Assembly (NCBI RefSeq): GCF_013694105.1
Contig: NZ_JACEFG010000001.1
Coordinates: 682,001 to 746,000 of the forward strand
Length of the DNA: 64,000 nt
DNA from: Halobacillus locisalis
Lineage (GTDB): Bacteria; Bacillota; Bacilli; Bacillales; Halobacillaceae
Direction of reading: 5' to 3'
Shown: in pieces, positions 47,800 through 57,713 of the stretch
Layout of the letters: each line of letters starts with the position of its first letter
Position numbering within the stretch: position 1 is the stretch's first letter
Program-made: the position numbers and the translations under genes
The notes under the pieces: generated by a model
Told to the model about the DNA's origin: nothing
The model's input: only the letters and a program-made list of their open reading frames with translations
The model's database searches: none

Positions 47800-48375
47800 T
47801 TAATCGTGCGATTCATGACTACTACTACTTGATGATGGCAAAAAGTCCGTTTCGATTGCTGAGAAATCGTCCGAAGATAAGTCATAGTCGTAATCGTCAT
47901 CATGGTTGCACCCATGAGGATCTACTTTGACACAAAGTTTCGTTTCACCAATAACATCGACAATGAACTCTCTTTCTACCTCGACTACGATTTTCTGGCC
48001 ATTACCAGAAATGTTCGCTTCTAGACAATTGGGTTGCTGAACGACTTTAGCAATGACTTCAAAGTCGTCGTGGATGCAATTATCGTCTTTCACAGCTAAT
48101 TTCACATGGTCGCAATAGTTCACCCGTTCTGTGACTACCTCGGTTTTCGTATTATCATTGTACGAATACCAAACGTTGACATCGTAACTACCCGATACTT
48201 CAACGTGCTCCCCTTTTTTCTTAGCATTGTAGATGTGATTGATGACCCAACACCCCAGGATACTCGTCGGACGGTGCGAAGGGCTGATGGTGTGCGTCGA
48301 TTCCGTAAACTTTTTACCTTTTCCAATTACAGCTTTTGTAATGATTTCCCTGTAATCACGCTCAAAAAATGACAT
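47800..48375 (-). CDS. cotE: Outer spore coat morphogenetic protein CotE
   Basis: A 191-aa protein of the CotE family that organises outer coat assembly. The conserved N-terminal part has [17 protein letters not shown], then [10 protein letters not shown]; the centre has [12 protein letters not shown]. The C-terminal tail is very acidic and ends in a Ser-rich stretch. RBS GGAGGAGTGAAACCC. No confident sigma-E promoter was found. Between ricA and mutS, as in B. subtilis. Confidence 0.93.
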   Translation of the reverse strand: MSFFERDYREIITKAVIGKGKKFTESTHTISPSHRPTSILGCWVINHIYNAKKKGEHVEVSGSYDVNVWYSYNDNTKTEVVTERVNYCDHVKLAVKDDNCIHDDFEVIAKVVQQPNCLEANISGNGQKIVVEVEREFIVDVIGETKLCVKVDPHGCNHDDDYDYDLSSDDFSAIETDFLPSSSSSSHESHD

Positions 48376-48502
48376 AGGGTTTCACTCCTCCTTATTCTAC
48401 CACCCATCCTATGCAGGGGTTGGGCGAATGGTGACTAACTAACATGACCTAAGGACGTGTTTAATTCATTCTATGCAAGAGCCTATAAAATTGTACAAAA
48501 AA

Positions 48503-48532
48503 ATCCGCCAATAGGATAAACCCTTGGCGGAT
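48503..48532 (-). terminator. Terminator of miaB-ricA
   Basis: A 9-bp stem ATCCGCCAA/TTGGCGGAT with a 12-nt loop, followed on the minus strand by a run of T. Confidence 0.85.
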
Positions 48533-48564
48533 CAGTACGTTCAGCTAATAAATTTGTTCTTTTT

Positions 48565-48990
48565 TTAATGACTACAACCATCATTTTGACTTTTCGATCC
48601 CGTTTCACCTTGTAATACGTCTCCGCCTGTTGAGCGGATCACTTCATTCGTCACCTCTCGTGAGATCGTGTTCGTCACCATTTGCAATATATCGTTGATG
48701 ATCATCTGTGAATCTTTGAATTCCGCTACAACAGGAATTTCATCCAACTCTTCTTGTAGGCGATCAATTTCACCTTCAATTTTTTTCAGAGCTTCTGATT
48801 TACCATACGCTTGAAAATTCACCGCTTGTTTTTGTAGCGCCTTGATTTTCTTTATATGCGCTTGAACTTTAAGGTTGTCGTTTAATTTCGCTTCAAGCTG
48901 TTTAAAGCGATCGATTTCCTCGATATCAGCCATCATTTTTCCTAATTTATGTGCTTCGTCTACCACTTGTTTACGTGTGTATTGTGCCAT
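48565..48990 (-). CDS. ricA: RicA/YmcA family regulator of RNase Y (Y-complex)
   Basis: A 141-aa helical protein of the YlbF/YmcA family. The core helices are ADIEEIDRFKQLEAKLND and LKKIEGEIDRLQEELDEIP, followed by the QMIINDILQMVTNTIS segment and a single Cys in the C-terminal GCSH. In B. subtilis RicA, with RicF and RicT, directs RNase Y processing and supports sporulation and biofilm formation. The gene starts immediately after the miaB stop (TAA-ATG). RNase Y is also in the window. Confidence 0.92.
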   Translation of the reverse strand: MAQYTRKQVVDEAHKLGKMMADIEEIDRFKQLEAKLNDNLKVQAHIKKIKALQKQAVNFQAYGKSEALKKIEGEIDRLQEELDEIPVVAEFKDSQMIINDILQMVTNTISREVTNEVIRSTGGDVLQGETGSKSQNDGCSH

Positions 48991-50556
48991 TTAGTTCACC
49001 TCTACCTTTTCTTGAACGAGCTCTCCGTCTAGAGACCACGTCTTCGCTTTAATTATTTTAACTGGAATGATTTGTCCGATGACTGAATCAGGCGCTCGGA
49101 AATTGACCAGTTTATTACGTTTCGTATACCCAGCGAGTACATCAGGGTTATTCTTACTCTCCCCTTCAACCAGCACATCGACGATTTCACCTTCATATTG
49201 ACTCATCGCATCCGCCGATTGTTGGTTGACAATTTTGTTCAACCGTTGCAACCTGGCCTTCTTTTCATCCATTGGTATATTATCTTTCATTTTCGCTGCG
49301 GGCGTGTTGTCCCTTGGCGAATAAATGAAGGTATAGGCATGTTCAAATCCAACCTCTTCTACAAGAGAAATCGTATCTTCAAACTGTTCTGCTGTTTCAT
49401 TCGGAAAACCTACGATAATATCCGTGGTAAGTGTCGCTTCCGGCATCGCCGTGCGAATTTTACCAACAAGTTCTAAATATTCCTCTCTGGAATATTTGCG
49501 CCCCATGATTTTCAGCACATCTGTATTTCCGGATTGTACCGGTAAATGAATATGATCGAGCATGTTTCCGCCTTTTGCCAGAACTTCAATAAGACGATCG
49601 TCAAAGTCTCTCGGGTGAGACGTTGTAAAACGAATACGCGGTAAATCAATGCTCCGAAGTTCGTCCATCAAATCTCCTAAGCCATACTCGATGTCCAAAT
49701 CTTTGCCATAAGCATTGACGTTTTGGCCGAGAAGTGTGACCTCTTTATAGCCTTGGGCAGCCAAATGGCGCACTTCTTGAATAATGTCTTTCGGCATACG
49801 GCTTCGCTCTTTACCACGTGTATAAGGAACGATGCAGTACGTACAGAATTTATCACAGCCATACATGATATTGACCCAGGCTTTAATATTACCTTTTCTG
49901 GAGCGTGGAAGATTCTCAATGATGTCGCCTTCTTTAGACCAGACATCAATGACCATTTCTTTGCCAAACATCGCTTCTTTCAATAATTGTGGTAACCGGT
50001 GTATGTTATGTGTTCCGAAAATCAAATCGATGAAGGGATGCTTCTTAAGTATACGGTTCACAACGGATTCTTCTTGCGACATGCAACCACATATACCAAG
50101 CACTAAATTGGGATTCTCGAGCTTCAATGGTTTGAGGTGACCGATTTCACCGAACACCCGGTTCTCTGCGTTTTCACGTATCGCACACGTGTTTAATAGA
50201 ATAACGTCCGCTTCTTTCGTATTGCTTGTAGATTCGTAGCCCATCGCTTCAAATATTCCTGCCATAACCTCAGTATCATGCTCATTCATTTGGCATCCAT
50301 ACGTACGGATCATGTATTTTTTTCCTGAACCTGATTGGTCCATGTCCTCTGGAATAGAAAAGTCATATAGGACATCTGTATCTTTTTTCTTTCTCCTCTG
50401 CGCATCACGCATGTTCGGAGGTTGATATGTGGTCTCAAAATATTTCATGAAATCGTCGCTCGTTTTTTGCTTTATGCGGTTTAGATTGTTCTGATCCGCG
50501 GAGTTCGGGTCTTTAGACTGAATCTGCGACATTTCCTTTCGTTGCTCTTCGTTCAT
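48991..50556 (-). CDS. miaB: tRNA-2-methylthio-N6-dimethylallyladenosine synthase
   Basis: A 521-aa methylthiotransferase acting on i6A37 made by MiaA. The N-terminal UPF0004 domain has [12 protein letters not shown] with three Cys for the auxiliary cluster; the radical-SAM CxxxCxxC is in [16 protein letters not shown]; the TRAM domain is C-terminal (DVLVEGESK). Start chosen at the ATG behind AAAGGAGATCGCG; an in-frame start 39 bp upstream covers that site. Co-transcribed with ricA. Confidence 0.94.
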   Translation of the reverse strand: MNEEQRKEMSQIQSKDPNSADQNNLNRIKQKTSDDFMKYFETTYQPPNMRDAQRRKKKDTDVLYDFSIPEDMDQSGSGKKYMIRTYGCQMNEHDTEVMAGIFEAMGYESTSNTKEADVILLNTCAIRENAENRVFGEIGHLKPLKLENPNLVLGICGCMSQEESVVNRILKKHPFIDLIFGTHNIHRLPQLLKEAMFGKEMVIDVWSKEGDIIENLPRSRKGNIKAWVNIMYGCDKFCTYCIVPYTRGKERSRMPKDIIQEVRHLAAQGYKEVTLLGQNVNAYGKDLDIEYGLGDLMDELRSIDLPRIRFTTSHPRDFDDRLIEVLAKGGNMLDHIHLPVQSGNTDVLKIMGRKYSREEYLELVGKIRTAMPEATLTTDIIVGFPNETAEQFEDTISLVEEVGFEHAYTFIYSPRDNTPAAKMKDNIPMDEKKARLQRLNKIVNQQSADAMSQYEGEIVDVLVEGESKNNPDVLAGYTKRNKLVNFRAPDSVIGQIIPVKIIKAKTWSLDGELVQEKVEVN

Positions 50557-50752
50557 CGCGATCTCCTTTCGAGCCGTGCCTTCTAACTGTATCATTATAT
50601 CAATTTTTCACTTTAATTTTAAGTCATTCTATTTATTTACACAAAAAACACTTCGTATTTCCATAAAAAGTGCTCTTTCTCTCTTATAGTAAGCCATATA
50701 TACTGAGGTACTGTCACTCCACTTTGAAAGCTAGTAAAAGTCTCACGTAAAA

Positions 50753-50786
50753 AGGCATCTAGGTTATTGATTCAACCTAGATGCCT
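50753..50786 (-). terminator. Terminator of tdh-kbl
   Basis: A 13-bp perfect stem AGGCATCTAGGTT/AACCTAGATGCCT with an 8-nt loop, followed on the minus strand by TTTT. Confidence 0.87.
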
Positions 50787-50793
50787 AGTGTGA

Positions 50794-51972
50794 CTATTTG
50801 ATGATGCCTAGTTTCTTTCCAGCTCTTTCGAAAGCGTCTAGAGCATCTTTAAGCTCTTCTTTCGAATGTTCAGCGGTGACAATCGTACGTACACGACCTT
50901 GTCCGCGTTGCACCGTCGGGAAAACAATCCCTTGAGCGAATACACCCTCTTCGAATAATTGATCAGACAATTTGTGAGTAAGCGCATCGTCACCCACCAT
51001 TACAGGCGTAACAGGTGTTTCACTGATTCCTGTATCAAACCCGAGGCTTTGCAATCCTTCTTTGAAGAACTTGGTATTGTCCCAAAGTTTTTCAATCAAT
51101 TCCGGCTCTTCAAGCAATACATCAATCGCAGCATCGTTCGCTGCTGTGACAGAAGGTGGATGAGATGTACTGAATAAGAACGGACGACCTTTATGAATCA
51201 AGTATTCACGAAGCGTTTTTGTGCTTGCTACGTATCCACCAAGAACACCGATCGCTTTACTTAATGTTCCGACTTGAATATGGACACGACCATCAAGGTT
51301 AAAGTGGTTCACCGTACCACGACCATTATCACCTAGGACACCACTAGCATGTGCATCATCCACCATGATCAACGCATTATACTTCTCAGCAAGCTCGACA
51401 ATTTCAGGAAGCGGAGCGATGTTTCCATCCATCGAGAAGACGCCATCTGTTACGACGAGACGAGTTCGATAATCGCCACTCTCTTTCAAGGCATCTTCTA
51501 AAGACTGCATGTCCACATGCTTATAAATTTTACGGTCAGCCTTCGTTAGACGAATCCCGTCAATAATGGAAGCGTGATTCAATTCATCTGAAATCACAAC
51601 GTCATCTTTTCCAAGAATGGATGACAAGACTCCTTGGTTGGTCGTAAACCCTGACTGGAAAACTAAAGCCGCTTCCGTATGCTTGAACTTCGCCAGTTTC
51701 TCTTCGAAGTCCTCGTGCATTTTCAGCGTTCCTGCAATGGTACGAACAGAACCTGTTCCCACACCATATTCTTCGTTCGCAAGTTCTGCCGCTTTCTTCA
51801 TTCTAGGGTGAGATGTTAGTCCCAAGTAGTTGTTAGAAGAAAGTTGAATCACTTCCTTGCCTTTGATCGTCACCTTAGAACCTTGAGCCGATTCCAGAGG
51901 GATTAACTCTCTGAATGTTCCTTGATCTCTCATTTCATCCAATTGCTCTTGTAAATATTCAAAGCCTTTCAT
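50794..51972 (-). CDS. kbl: Glycine C-acetyltransferase (2-amino-3-ketobutyrate CoA ligase)
   Basis: A 392-aa PLP enzyme of the alpha-oxoamine synthase family. It cleaves 2-amino-3-ketobutyrate with CoA to glycine and acetyl-CoA. The cofactor Lys is in [14 protein letters not shown] (about residue 239), with the Asp contact in [25 protein letters not shown]. It follows tdh by 21 bp; together they form the threonine dehydrogenase pathway. Confidence 0.93.
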   Translation of the reverse strand: MKGFEYLQEQLDEMRDQGTFRELIPLESAQGSKVTIKGKEVIQLSSNNYLGLTSHPRMKKAAELANEEYGVGTGSVRTIAGTLKMHEDFEEKLAKFKHTEAALVFQSGFTTNQGVLSSILGKDDVVISDELNHASIIDGIRLTKADRKIYKHVDMQSLEDALKESGDYRTRLVVTDGVFSMDGNIAPLPEIVELAEKYNALIMVDDAHASGVLGDNGRGTVNHFNLDGRVHIQVGTLSKAIGVLGGYVASTKTLREYLIHKGRPFLFSTSHPPSVTAANDAAIDVLLEEPELIEKLWDNTKFFKEGLQSLGFDTGISETPVTPVMVGDDALTHKLSDQLFEEGVFAQGIVFPTVQRGQGRVRTIVTAEHSKEELKDALDAFERAGKKLGIIK

Positions 51973-51993
51973 GATAAAAGATTCCTCCTCAAA

Positions 51994-53034
51994 TTATGGG
52001 TGTAAAACGACTTTTCCACATTTACCTTCATTCATCAGTTCAAAGCCTTGTGCAAACTCTTCCAATTTCAAATGGTGAGTAATCATCGGTTTTACGTCGA
52101 CTTGTTTTGATTGTAGCAAACGTGATACTTGTTGCCACGTCTCATACATTTTCCTTCCCGTAATTCCTTGCACTTCGACCCCTTTAAAGACAATATCATT
52201 GGTTACATCCAGACTGACGCGTTTTGTCGGAAGACTTAATATTGATACGCGCCCTCCGTTTGTGATCATTTTAAATCCTTGGTCCATGGCTACTGGGTGA
52301 CCACTCATTTCACAAACGACATCAACACCGTGACCATCCGTCAATGATTTTGCTATATCGACAGGGTCTTCTTTTCCAGAATTAACTGTCGTCGTAGCTC
52401 CCATTTCTTTAGCCAACTCTAAACGATAATCGTTCAAGTCGAACGCCAGGACTTGAGATGCTCCTGCTGCTTTGGCAACGCCTACAGCCATTAAGCCAAT
52501 CGGTCCACATCCGATCACAGCAACTGATTTTCCCGCAACGTCTCCATTCAGTACTGTATGGACAGCATTCCCCATTGGCTCCTGGATCGATGCGATATCT
52601 GTCGGCATGTCTTTAGGGTTTTTCCAAAGGTTACTGGCAGGCAAGGCTACATATTCAGCAAAACACCCTTGAGTATCGACACCAATTATTTGTGTGTTTT
52701 CACAAATATGGAATTTCCCTGTCAAGCATTGGGGGCAGTGACCACAAATGATGTGTGTTTCAGCACTGACATAATCGCCTATGTTATAAGTATGGACTTT
52801 TTCCCCCACCTCTACAATTTCTCCAGCGAATTCGTGACCGAAGACATATGGTGGTTTCACGCGGCTCTCTGACCACTCATCCCAATTATATATATGAACA
52901 TCTGTACCACAAATCGATGTGGCTTTAACTCGAATAAGTACTTCATCTTCACTTATGCTAGGAATCGCTACGTCTTGCAGCTCTGCTCCTGGCCCGCGAT
53001 GATGTTTAACAATTGCTTTCATTGTTCCATTCAC
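51994..53034 (-). CDS. tdh: L-threonine 3-dehydrogenase
   Basis: A 346-aa zinc-dependent medium-chain dehydrogenase oxidising threonine to 2-amino-3-ketobutyrate with NAD. The catalytic zinc site is TSICGTDVH and GHEFAGEIVEVG; the structural zinc loop is CGHCPQCLTGKFHIC; the Rossmann motif is VIGCGPIGLMAVG. Start: a GTG 6-8 bp after GGGAGTG is preferred; ATG at 53020-53022 (four codons later) has poor spacing, and a GTG at 53047-53049 is also possible. Confidence 0.9.
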   Translation of the reverse strand: MNGTMKAIVKHHRGPGAELQDVAIPSISEDEVLIRVKATSICGTDVHIYNWDEWSESRVKPPYVFGHEFAGEIVEVGEKVHTYNIGDYVSAETHIICGHCPQCLTGKFHICENTQIIGVDTQGCFAEYVALPASNLWKNPKDMPTDIASIQEPMGNAVHTVLNGDVAGKSVAVIGCGPIGLMAVGVAKAAGASQVLAFDLNDYRLELAKEMGATTTVNSGKEDPVDIAKSLTDGHGVDVVCEMSGHPVAMDQGFKMITNGGRVSILSLPTKRVSLDVTNDIVFKGVEVQGITGRKMYETWQQVSRLLQSKQVDVKPMITHHLKLEEFAQGFELMNEGKCGKVVLHP

Positions 53035-53182
53035 AGTGAACACTCCCACTCTATCAAATAAGGTTTAAAACCTCTTTTAGAAACTATTTTAACATGAATC
53101 TATGAATAATCAAATTTGGTTGTCCACTCCAAAAGGACATTTGATTATATATAAATCTTTTATAAATATGAATGAATATAAA

Positions 53183-53214
53183 AAAGCCGCCCTCCCTTTA
53201 AGGAGTGCGGCTTT
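53183..53214 (-). terminator. Terminator of spoVS
   Basis: Stem AAAGCCGC-C-CTCC / GGAG-T-GCGGCTTT with a 6-nt loop, followed on the minus strand by T residues. Confidence 0.83.
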
Positions 53215-53243
53215 ACTTTTGAAGGTAGGTTAACCAATTTTCA

Positions 53244-53504
53244 TTAACGAGGTTCAACAATCAGCTTAATGGCTGTCCGTTCTTCCTCATCAATCATAAT
53301 GTCGGTAAAAGCTGGAATACATATTAGATCCATCCCACTCGGTGCCACGAACCCTCTGGCAATTGCAACGGCTTTGACAGCTTGGTTCAGTGCACCAGCA
53401 CCGATGGCTTGGATTTCAGCGGTTCCCCGTTCTCTCACAACGTTTGCCAGTGCTCCTGCTACTGAATTAGGTACGGATTTTGCTGATACTTTTAATACTT
53501 CCAT
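53244..53504 (-). CDS. spoVS: Stage V sporulation protein S
   Basis: The 86-aa Alba-like protein SpoVS, among the most conserved sporulation proteins. It begins MEVLKVSAKSVPNSVAGALA and continues QAIGAGALNQAVKAVAIARG, almost invariant in the family. It affects septum formation and coat assembly; the exact role is unsettled. Start chosen at the ATG behind GGAGGAGCTAGTA. A sigma-H-type promoter is visible upstream. Confidence 0.95.
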   Translation of the reverse strand: MEVLKVSAKSVPNSVAGALANVVRERGTAEIQAIGAGALNQAVKAVAIARGFVAPSGMDLICIPAFTDIMIDEEERTAIKLIVEPR

Positions 53505-53547
53505 TACTAGCTCCTCCTTCAATCACTATAGTTGTTCCATAACTACT

Positions 53548-53576
53548 ATATTCTTGGGGATGTAGAATATTCCTTA
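53548..53576 (-). promoter_or_regulatory. Candidate sigma-H promoter of spoVS
   Basis: On the minus strand AAGGAATAT (-35, AGGAAT at 53569-53574) is followed after about 13-15 bp by GAATAT (-10, GAAT at 53550-53553), as in RNAGGAWWW…RNNGAATWW. spoVS is sigma-H-dependent in B. subtilis. Confidence 0.6.
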
Positions 53577-53616
53577 CCTAATATCCATTATGAGGTAATT
53601 TTTCAAAAAATTCAAA

Positions 53617-54414
53617 TCATTCAAAGAATGGATGGTCATCGTTGATCAGAATCCGCTTCACCTTGGTGGCTTTTCCTGATTGGTCATCTACATCAACCAA
53701 GAAACCGCTTAACTGTGTTCTTCCCTTTTTTGGAACTTCAAAACGTACAGGGAGATTTGTAAGGAAGCGCTTCAAAACAGCTTCACGGTCCATACCGAGA
53801 ATGCCGTCATACGGCCCTGTCATCCCAACATCTGAGATGTATCCTGTACCACCTGGTAAGATCCGCTCATCTGCTGTTTGAATATGGGTGTGCGTTCCAA
53901 CATTGACACTGACGCGACCATCGACATACCAACCCATCGCTTGTTTTTCACTCGTTGCCTCAGCATGAAAGTCTAAGAAAATGATAGGTGTTCGCTTTTT
54001 CGCCTCTTCTATCAACTCATCCACTTTCCGGAATGGATCGTCATTGGGGGACAGAAACGTCCGTCCTTGTAAATTGATTACAGCTACCTCTGCTTTTGGT
54101 GTCTTTACAAATGTCAGACCTTTACCTGGGGTGCCTTCGGGGAAATTTGCCGGACGAACTAAGTACTCCGCATCATCGATAAAGTCAAAAATCTCTTTTT
54201 TGTCCCAAGCATGATTTCCAAGCGTCACGGCTTGTGCGCCTTTTTCTAAGAAACGACGATAGATCTTTTCATTGATTCCTTTCCCTGAAGCTGCGTTCTC
54301 TCCATTAATGATCGTAACGGCAGGTTGGTATTTCTGTTTCAGTTTCGGAACATACTCATCTACCATATCCCGTCCTGGAGCTCCTACAACGTCTCCTATA
54401 AATAATAGTCTCAT
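53617..54414 (-). CDS. ymdB: YmdB family metallophosphoesterase
   Basis: A 265-aa calcineurin-like phosphodiesterase. The metal ligands are in FIGDVVGAPGRDM, INGENAASGKG, LGNHAWDKKE and GTHTHIQTADERI. B. subtilis YmdB hydrolyses cyclic nucleotides in vitro and controls the switch between motility and biofilm genes. Start chosen at MRLLFIGD (ATG 54412-54414), preceded by AAAGGATG; another ATG four codons upstream overlaps that site. Downstream of rny, as in B. subtilis. Confidence 0.92.
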   Translation of the reverse strand: MRLLFIGDVVGAPGRDMVDEYVPKLKQKYQPAVTIINGENAASGKGINEKIYRRFLEKGAQAVTLGNHAWDKKEIFDFIDDAEYLVRPANFPEGTPGKGLTFVKTPKAEVAVINLQGRTFLSPNDDPFRKVDELIEEAKKRTPIIFLDFHAEATSEKQAMGWYVDGRVSVNVGTHTHIQTADERILPGGTGYISDVGMTGPYDGILGMDREAVLKRFLTNLPVRFEVPKKGRTQLSGFLVDVDDQSGKATKVKRILINDDHPFFE

Positions 54415-54489
54415 TTGTCTACTCATCCTTTGTTCTCTATTCTTTTTAAGTGTGTTGCACTGTCAGGATATTTCTTCTTTAAAAAGAAA

Positions 54490-54517
54490 TGAAGCGACCT
54501 ATCAAGAGGCCGCTTCA
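54490..54517 (-). terminator. Terminator of rny
   Basis: Stem TGAAGCG-A-CCT / AGG-C-CGCTTCA with a 6-nt loop; on the minus strand TTTCTTTTT follows. Confidence 0.83.
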
Positions 54518-54523
54518 TTACTA

Positions 54524-56089
54524 TTATTTCGCATACTCCACAGATCGTGTTTCGCGAATGACCGTCACTTTGATGTGACCTGGGTAATCGAGTTCTCCCT
54601 CGATTCTATTTCGAATATCTCGGGCTAATCGTGTTGCTTCAAGATCGTCAATTTCGTCAGGTCGAACCATGATACGAACTTCACGTCCAGCTTGAATAGC
54701 GAAGGATTTCTCAACCCCATCATAAGATTCAGAGATTTCTTCGAGCTTCTCAAGACGCTTGATGTAGTTTTCCAATGTTTCACTACGAGCTCCCGGGCGA
54801 GCAGCAGATAGTGCGTCTGCCGCAGCTACTAATACAGAAATGATCGACGTTGGTTCTTCATCCCCATGGTGAGATGCAATCGCATTAATCACCGTGTCGT
54901 TCTCTTTGTATTTCGTAGCCAATTCTTTCCCGATTTCAACGTGGCTACCTTCGACTTCGTGGTCGATAGCTTTTCCGATGTCGTGAAGTAGTCCAGCACG
55001 ACGAGCGAGCGTTTCATCTTCACCTAGCTCAGCAGCAAGTAGTCCAGATAAGTAAGCGACCTCCGTTGAGTGTTTGAGAACGTTCTGTCCGTAACTCGTA
55101 CGGTACTTCAGACGACCAAGGATTTTCACAAGGTCTGGGTGAAGTCCGTGTACTCCAACCTCGAACGTCGTCTCTTCCCCGACTTCACGTATATAGTCAT
55201 CGACTTCTCTACGAGACTTGTCTACCATCTCTTCGATTCTCGCTGGGTGAATACGGCCATCTTGTACTAACTTCTCAAGAGCCAAGCGCGCTGTCTCTCG
55301 TCGAATTGGGTCAAATCCTGATAATATGACCGCTTCTGGTGTATCATCGATAATCAAGTCAATGCCTGTCAATGTTTCTAAAGTTCGAATATTTCGGCCT
55401 TCACGACCGATGATTCGCCCTTTCATTTCATCGTTTGGCAAATTGACAACAGATACCGTCGTTTCCGCGACATGATCAGCAGCACAACGTTGTAAAGCAA
55501 GAGAAAGAATGCTCTTCGCTTTCTTGTCTGCTTCTTCTTTCGCGCGATTCTCCGCCTCTTTGATCATGAGCGCTGACTCATGCGACACCTCTTGTTCCAC
55601 TCGTTCCAAGATGACTTGTTTCGCCTGGTCTGACGTTAAACCTGAGACTCGTTCAAGCTCAGTTTGTTGTTCTTGAAGCATAGCTTCCACTTTGCTTTCC
55701 GCTTCTTCAATTTGTTGTTGTCTCTCGGCAAGAGTTTCTTCTTTCTTTTCGAGTGAAAGATCACGCTGATCTAGCGTACCACTCTTACGATCAAGATTCT
55801 CTTCTTTCTGTGTTAGACGATTTTCAGTTTTCTGCAGTTCTAAACGGCGTTCACGGATTTCACTTTCCGCCTCCTGACGGAATTTCTGGTTGTCTTCTTT
55901 AGCTTCAAGAAGAGCTTCCTTCTTAGCTGATTCCGCATTGCGATGACCTTCTTCGACAATCTGTCTCGCAAGTTCTTCAGCACTGGAAATCTTCGCCTCC
56001 GCAATCTTCTTCCGAATAAGATAACCAACAACAGAACCGACGATAATGGCAAGCAAAATGAAGATGAGCGAGGATATCATATTATCCAT
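54524..56089 (-). CDS. rny: Ribonuclease Y
   Basis: The 521-aa membrane-anchored endoribonuclease that starts bulk mRNA decay. Residues 5-25 are the anchor; a long coiled coil covers about 30-200; the KH domain contains [15 protein letters not shown] (about 220); the HD domain has the HD pair in [14 protein letters not shown] (about 370). RBS GGAGGTGAAATT. A consensus sigma-A promoter lies 110 bp upstream. RicA is its partner. Confidence 0.96.
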   Translation of the reverse strand: MDNMISSLIFILLAIIVGSVVGYLIRKKIAEAKISSAEELARQIVEEGHRNAESAKKEALLEAKEDNQKFRQEAESEIRERRLELQKTENRLTQKEENLDRKSGTLDQRDLSLEKKEETLAERQQQIEEAESKVEAMLQEQQTELERVSGLTSDQAKQVILERVEQEVSHESALMIKEAENRAKEEADKKAKSILSLALQRCAADHVAETTVSVVNLPNDEMKGRIIGREGRNIRTLETLTGIDLIIDDTPEAVILSGFDPIRRETARLALEKLVQDGRIHPARIEEMVDKSRREVDDYIREVGEETTFEVGVHGLHPDLVKILGRLKYRTSYGQNVLKHSTEVAYLSGLLAAELGEDETLARRAGLLHDIGKAIDHEVEGSHVEIGKELATKYKENDTVINAIASHHGDEEPTSIISVLVAAADALSAARPGARSETLENYIKRLEKLEEISESYDGVEKSFAIQAGREVRIMVRPDEIDDLEATRLARDIRNRIEGELDYPGHIKVTVIRETRSVEYAK

Positions 56090-56466
56090 AATTTCACCTC
56101 CTCTTGCTATGAACTTGGTCCGTTTGTCGGTAATTACAAACGATTCATTTTCAGTTACATTTCGTTAATATAAGGGTATAAAGATGAAAATGATACACAT
56201 TCATTTTATGCCTGCTTATGAGGAATGTCAAGGAATCCTCACATCTTCCGACCTTTTAATTGAAATATTTTAAACTATCTGTCTTTTATTGGCCGTCCCT
56301 CTGTTTTCATTATCGGTCAAAGAAGCGACCATCTATACTTGATAATTAAAATTATGTATCAAGGTGAAAACTGATCACCTTCATGCATAATAGCGACTAT
56401 TCGGCGCTTTATATTAATATTCCTCGGAGCGCTTTTAATTTTTTCCACTCGCTGCAGCATATGTAC
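56090..56466. other. Long non-coding region between recA and rny
   Basis: B. subtilis has pbpX in this interval; here no gene is visible. It holds the rny promoter (56203-56231), a 7-bp hairpin AAGGTGA/TCACCTT (56361-56381) without a T-run and the pair GCGC…GCGC near 56415-56436. A small RNA is possible but unsupported. Confidence 0.45.
56203..56231 (-). promoter_or_regulatory. Sigma-A promoter of rny
   Basis: On the minus strand TTGACA (56226-56231) and TAAAAT (56203-56208) are 17 bp apart. The transcript would have a leader of about 105 nt. Confidence 0.7.
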
Positions 56467-56499
56467 AAAAAGCAGCACCTACTCAGGTACTGCTTTTTT
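56467..56499 (-). terminator. Terminator of recA
   Basis: AAAAAGCAG-C-ACCT / AGGT-A-CTGCTTTTT with loop ACTC, followed on the minus strand by TTTTGTACAT. Confidence 0.87.
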
Positions 56500-56505
56500 G
56501 GGTAG

Positions 56506-57546
56506 TTACACATCTAGTGATTCTTGACTTTCTTCCGCTTTTTCCTCAGATTGCGATTCGCCGTCCATGCCGTAATGATGACGGACGAGACGCTTCACTT
56601 CATCATAAACATCAACATTCTCTTTCAAGAACTGCTTCGCGTTTTCACGGCCTTGTCCTAATCGATCATCGTTATAGGAATACCAAGAACCGCTTTTCTG
56701 GATGATATCGAGATCGGTTCCGATGTCTAATAATTCACCTTCTGCTGAGATCCCTTCTCCGTACATAATATCGACTTCTGCTTGTCTAAACGGAGGGGCC
56801 ACCTTGTTTTTAACTACTTTAAGGCGTGTTTTATTACCAACCATTTCATTCCCTTGCTTCAACGTCTCAGCTCGACGTACTTCAAGTCGAACAGAAGAGT
56901 AGAACTTAAGAGCACGGCCACCAGGAGTGGTTTCAGGACTACCGAACATGACACCGACTTTTTCACGAATTTGGTTAATGAAGATTGCGGTCGTCTTCGA
57001 CTTGTTAATGGCACCAGATAGCTTTCGTAAAGCCTGTGACATTAAACGAGCTTGAAGACCAACGTGGGAGTCTCCCATTTCGCCTTCGATTTCTGCTTTG
57101 GGTACAAGTGCAGCAACGGAGTCGACCACAACCATATCCACAGCTCCACTCCTCACAAGCGCCTCAGCAATCTCGAGCGCTTGCTCTCCCGTATCTGGCT
57201 GAGAAAGTAATAGTTCATCAATATCGACACCCAAGGCACGCGCATAAACAGGATCTAGAGCATGCTCTGCATCGATGAATGCTGCCTGGCCGCCATGACG
57301 TTGCGCTTCAGCGATGGCATGAAGTGCGACAGTGGTTTTACCAGAAGATTCCGGTCCGTAAATTTCTACAATTCTACCACGTGGGTATCCTCCTACACCT
57401 AAAGCGACATCCAAGGCCAATGACCCACTTGGCACAGTGTTGACTCTCTGCTCCGCATTCTCTCCCAATTTCATGATGGAACCTTTTCCGAATTGTTTCT
57501 CTATCTGGCGCAAAGCCATATCTAATGCTTGTTTACGATCACTCAT
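56506..57546 (-). CDS. recA: Recombinase RecA
   Basis: A 346-aa recombinase. Walker A is GPESSGKTT (about residue 66), Walker B is [13 protein letters not shown]2 region is [22 protein letters not shown] (cited by core INQIREKVG). The C-terminal tail is very acidic ([16 protein letters not shown]), as usual. It drives homologous recombination and LexA cleavage. Promoter and LexA box are visible upstream. Confidence 0.97.
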   Translation of the reverse strand: MSDRKQALDMALRQIEKQFGKGSIMKLGENAEQRVNTVPSGSLALDVALGVGGYPRGRIVEIYGPESSGKTTVALHAIAEAQRHGGQAAFIDAEHALDPVYARALGVDIDELLLSQPDTGEQALEIAEALVRSGAVDMVVVDSVAALVPKAEIEGEMGDSHVGLQARLMSQALRKLSGAINKSKTTAIFINQIREKVGVMFGSPETTPGGRALKFYSSVRLEVRRAETLKQGNEMVGNKTRLKVVKNKVAPPFRQAEVDIMYGEGISAEGELLDIGTDLDIIQKSGSWYSYNDDRLGQGRENAKQFLKENVDVYDEVKRLVRHHYGMDGESQSEEKAEESQESLDV

Positions 57547-57576
57547 ACTATACCGCCTTTCGAAATTTCTATCCCT

Positions 57577-57605
57577 ATCATAACTTGTTTTGTTTCATTT
57601 GCCAA
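57577..57605 (-). promoter_or_regulatory. recA promoter
   Basis: On the minus strand TTGGCA (57600-57605) and TATGAT (57577-57582) are 17 bp apart, with the LexA box just upstream. Confidence 0.72.
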
Positions 57606-57614
57606 CTAAAAAAG

Positions 57615-57628
57615 CGAATAAATGTTCC
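57615..57628. promoter_or_regulatory. LexA box of recA
   Basis: CGAATAAATGTTCC, a one-base variant of GAAC-N4-GTTC using GAAT. The B. subtilis recA box also has GAAT. It lies 10 bp upstream of the -35 hexamer. Confidence 0.62.
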
Positions 57629-57713
57629 CTTTTTTTATAGTAAAACACATGCGGTTTTTCATTTTCGTCTAAGGAAAACATGAAATTCCGCATGTGTCCT
57701 GGCATGAATTTTG

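Noticed and set aside
50641-50670. Second terminator downstream of kbl
   Set aside because: A 7-bp stem with one G-T pair and a long loop; the strong hairpin at 50753-50786 already ends the operon.
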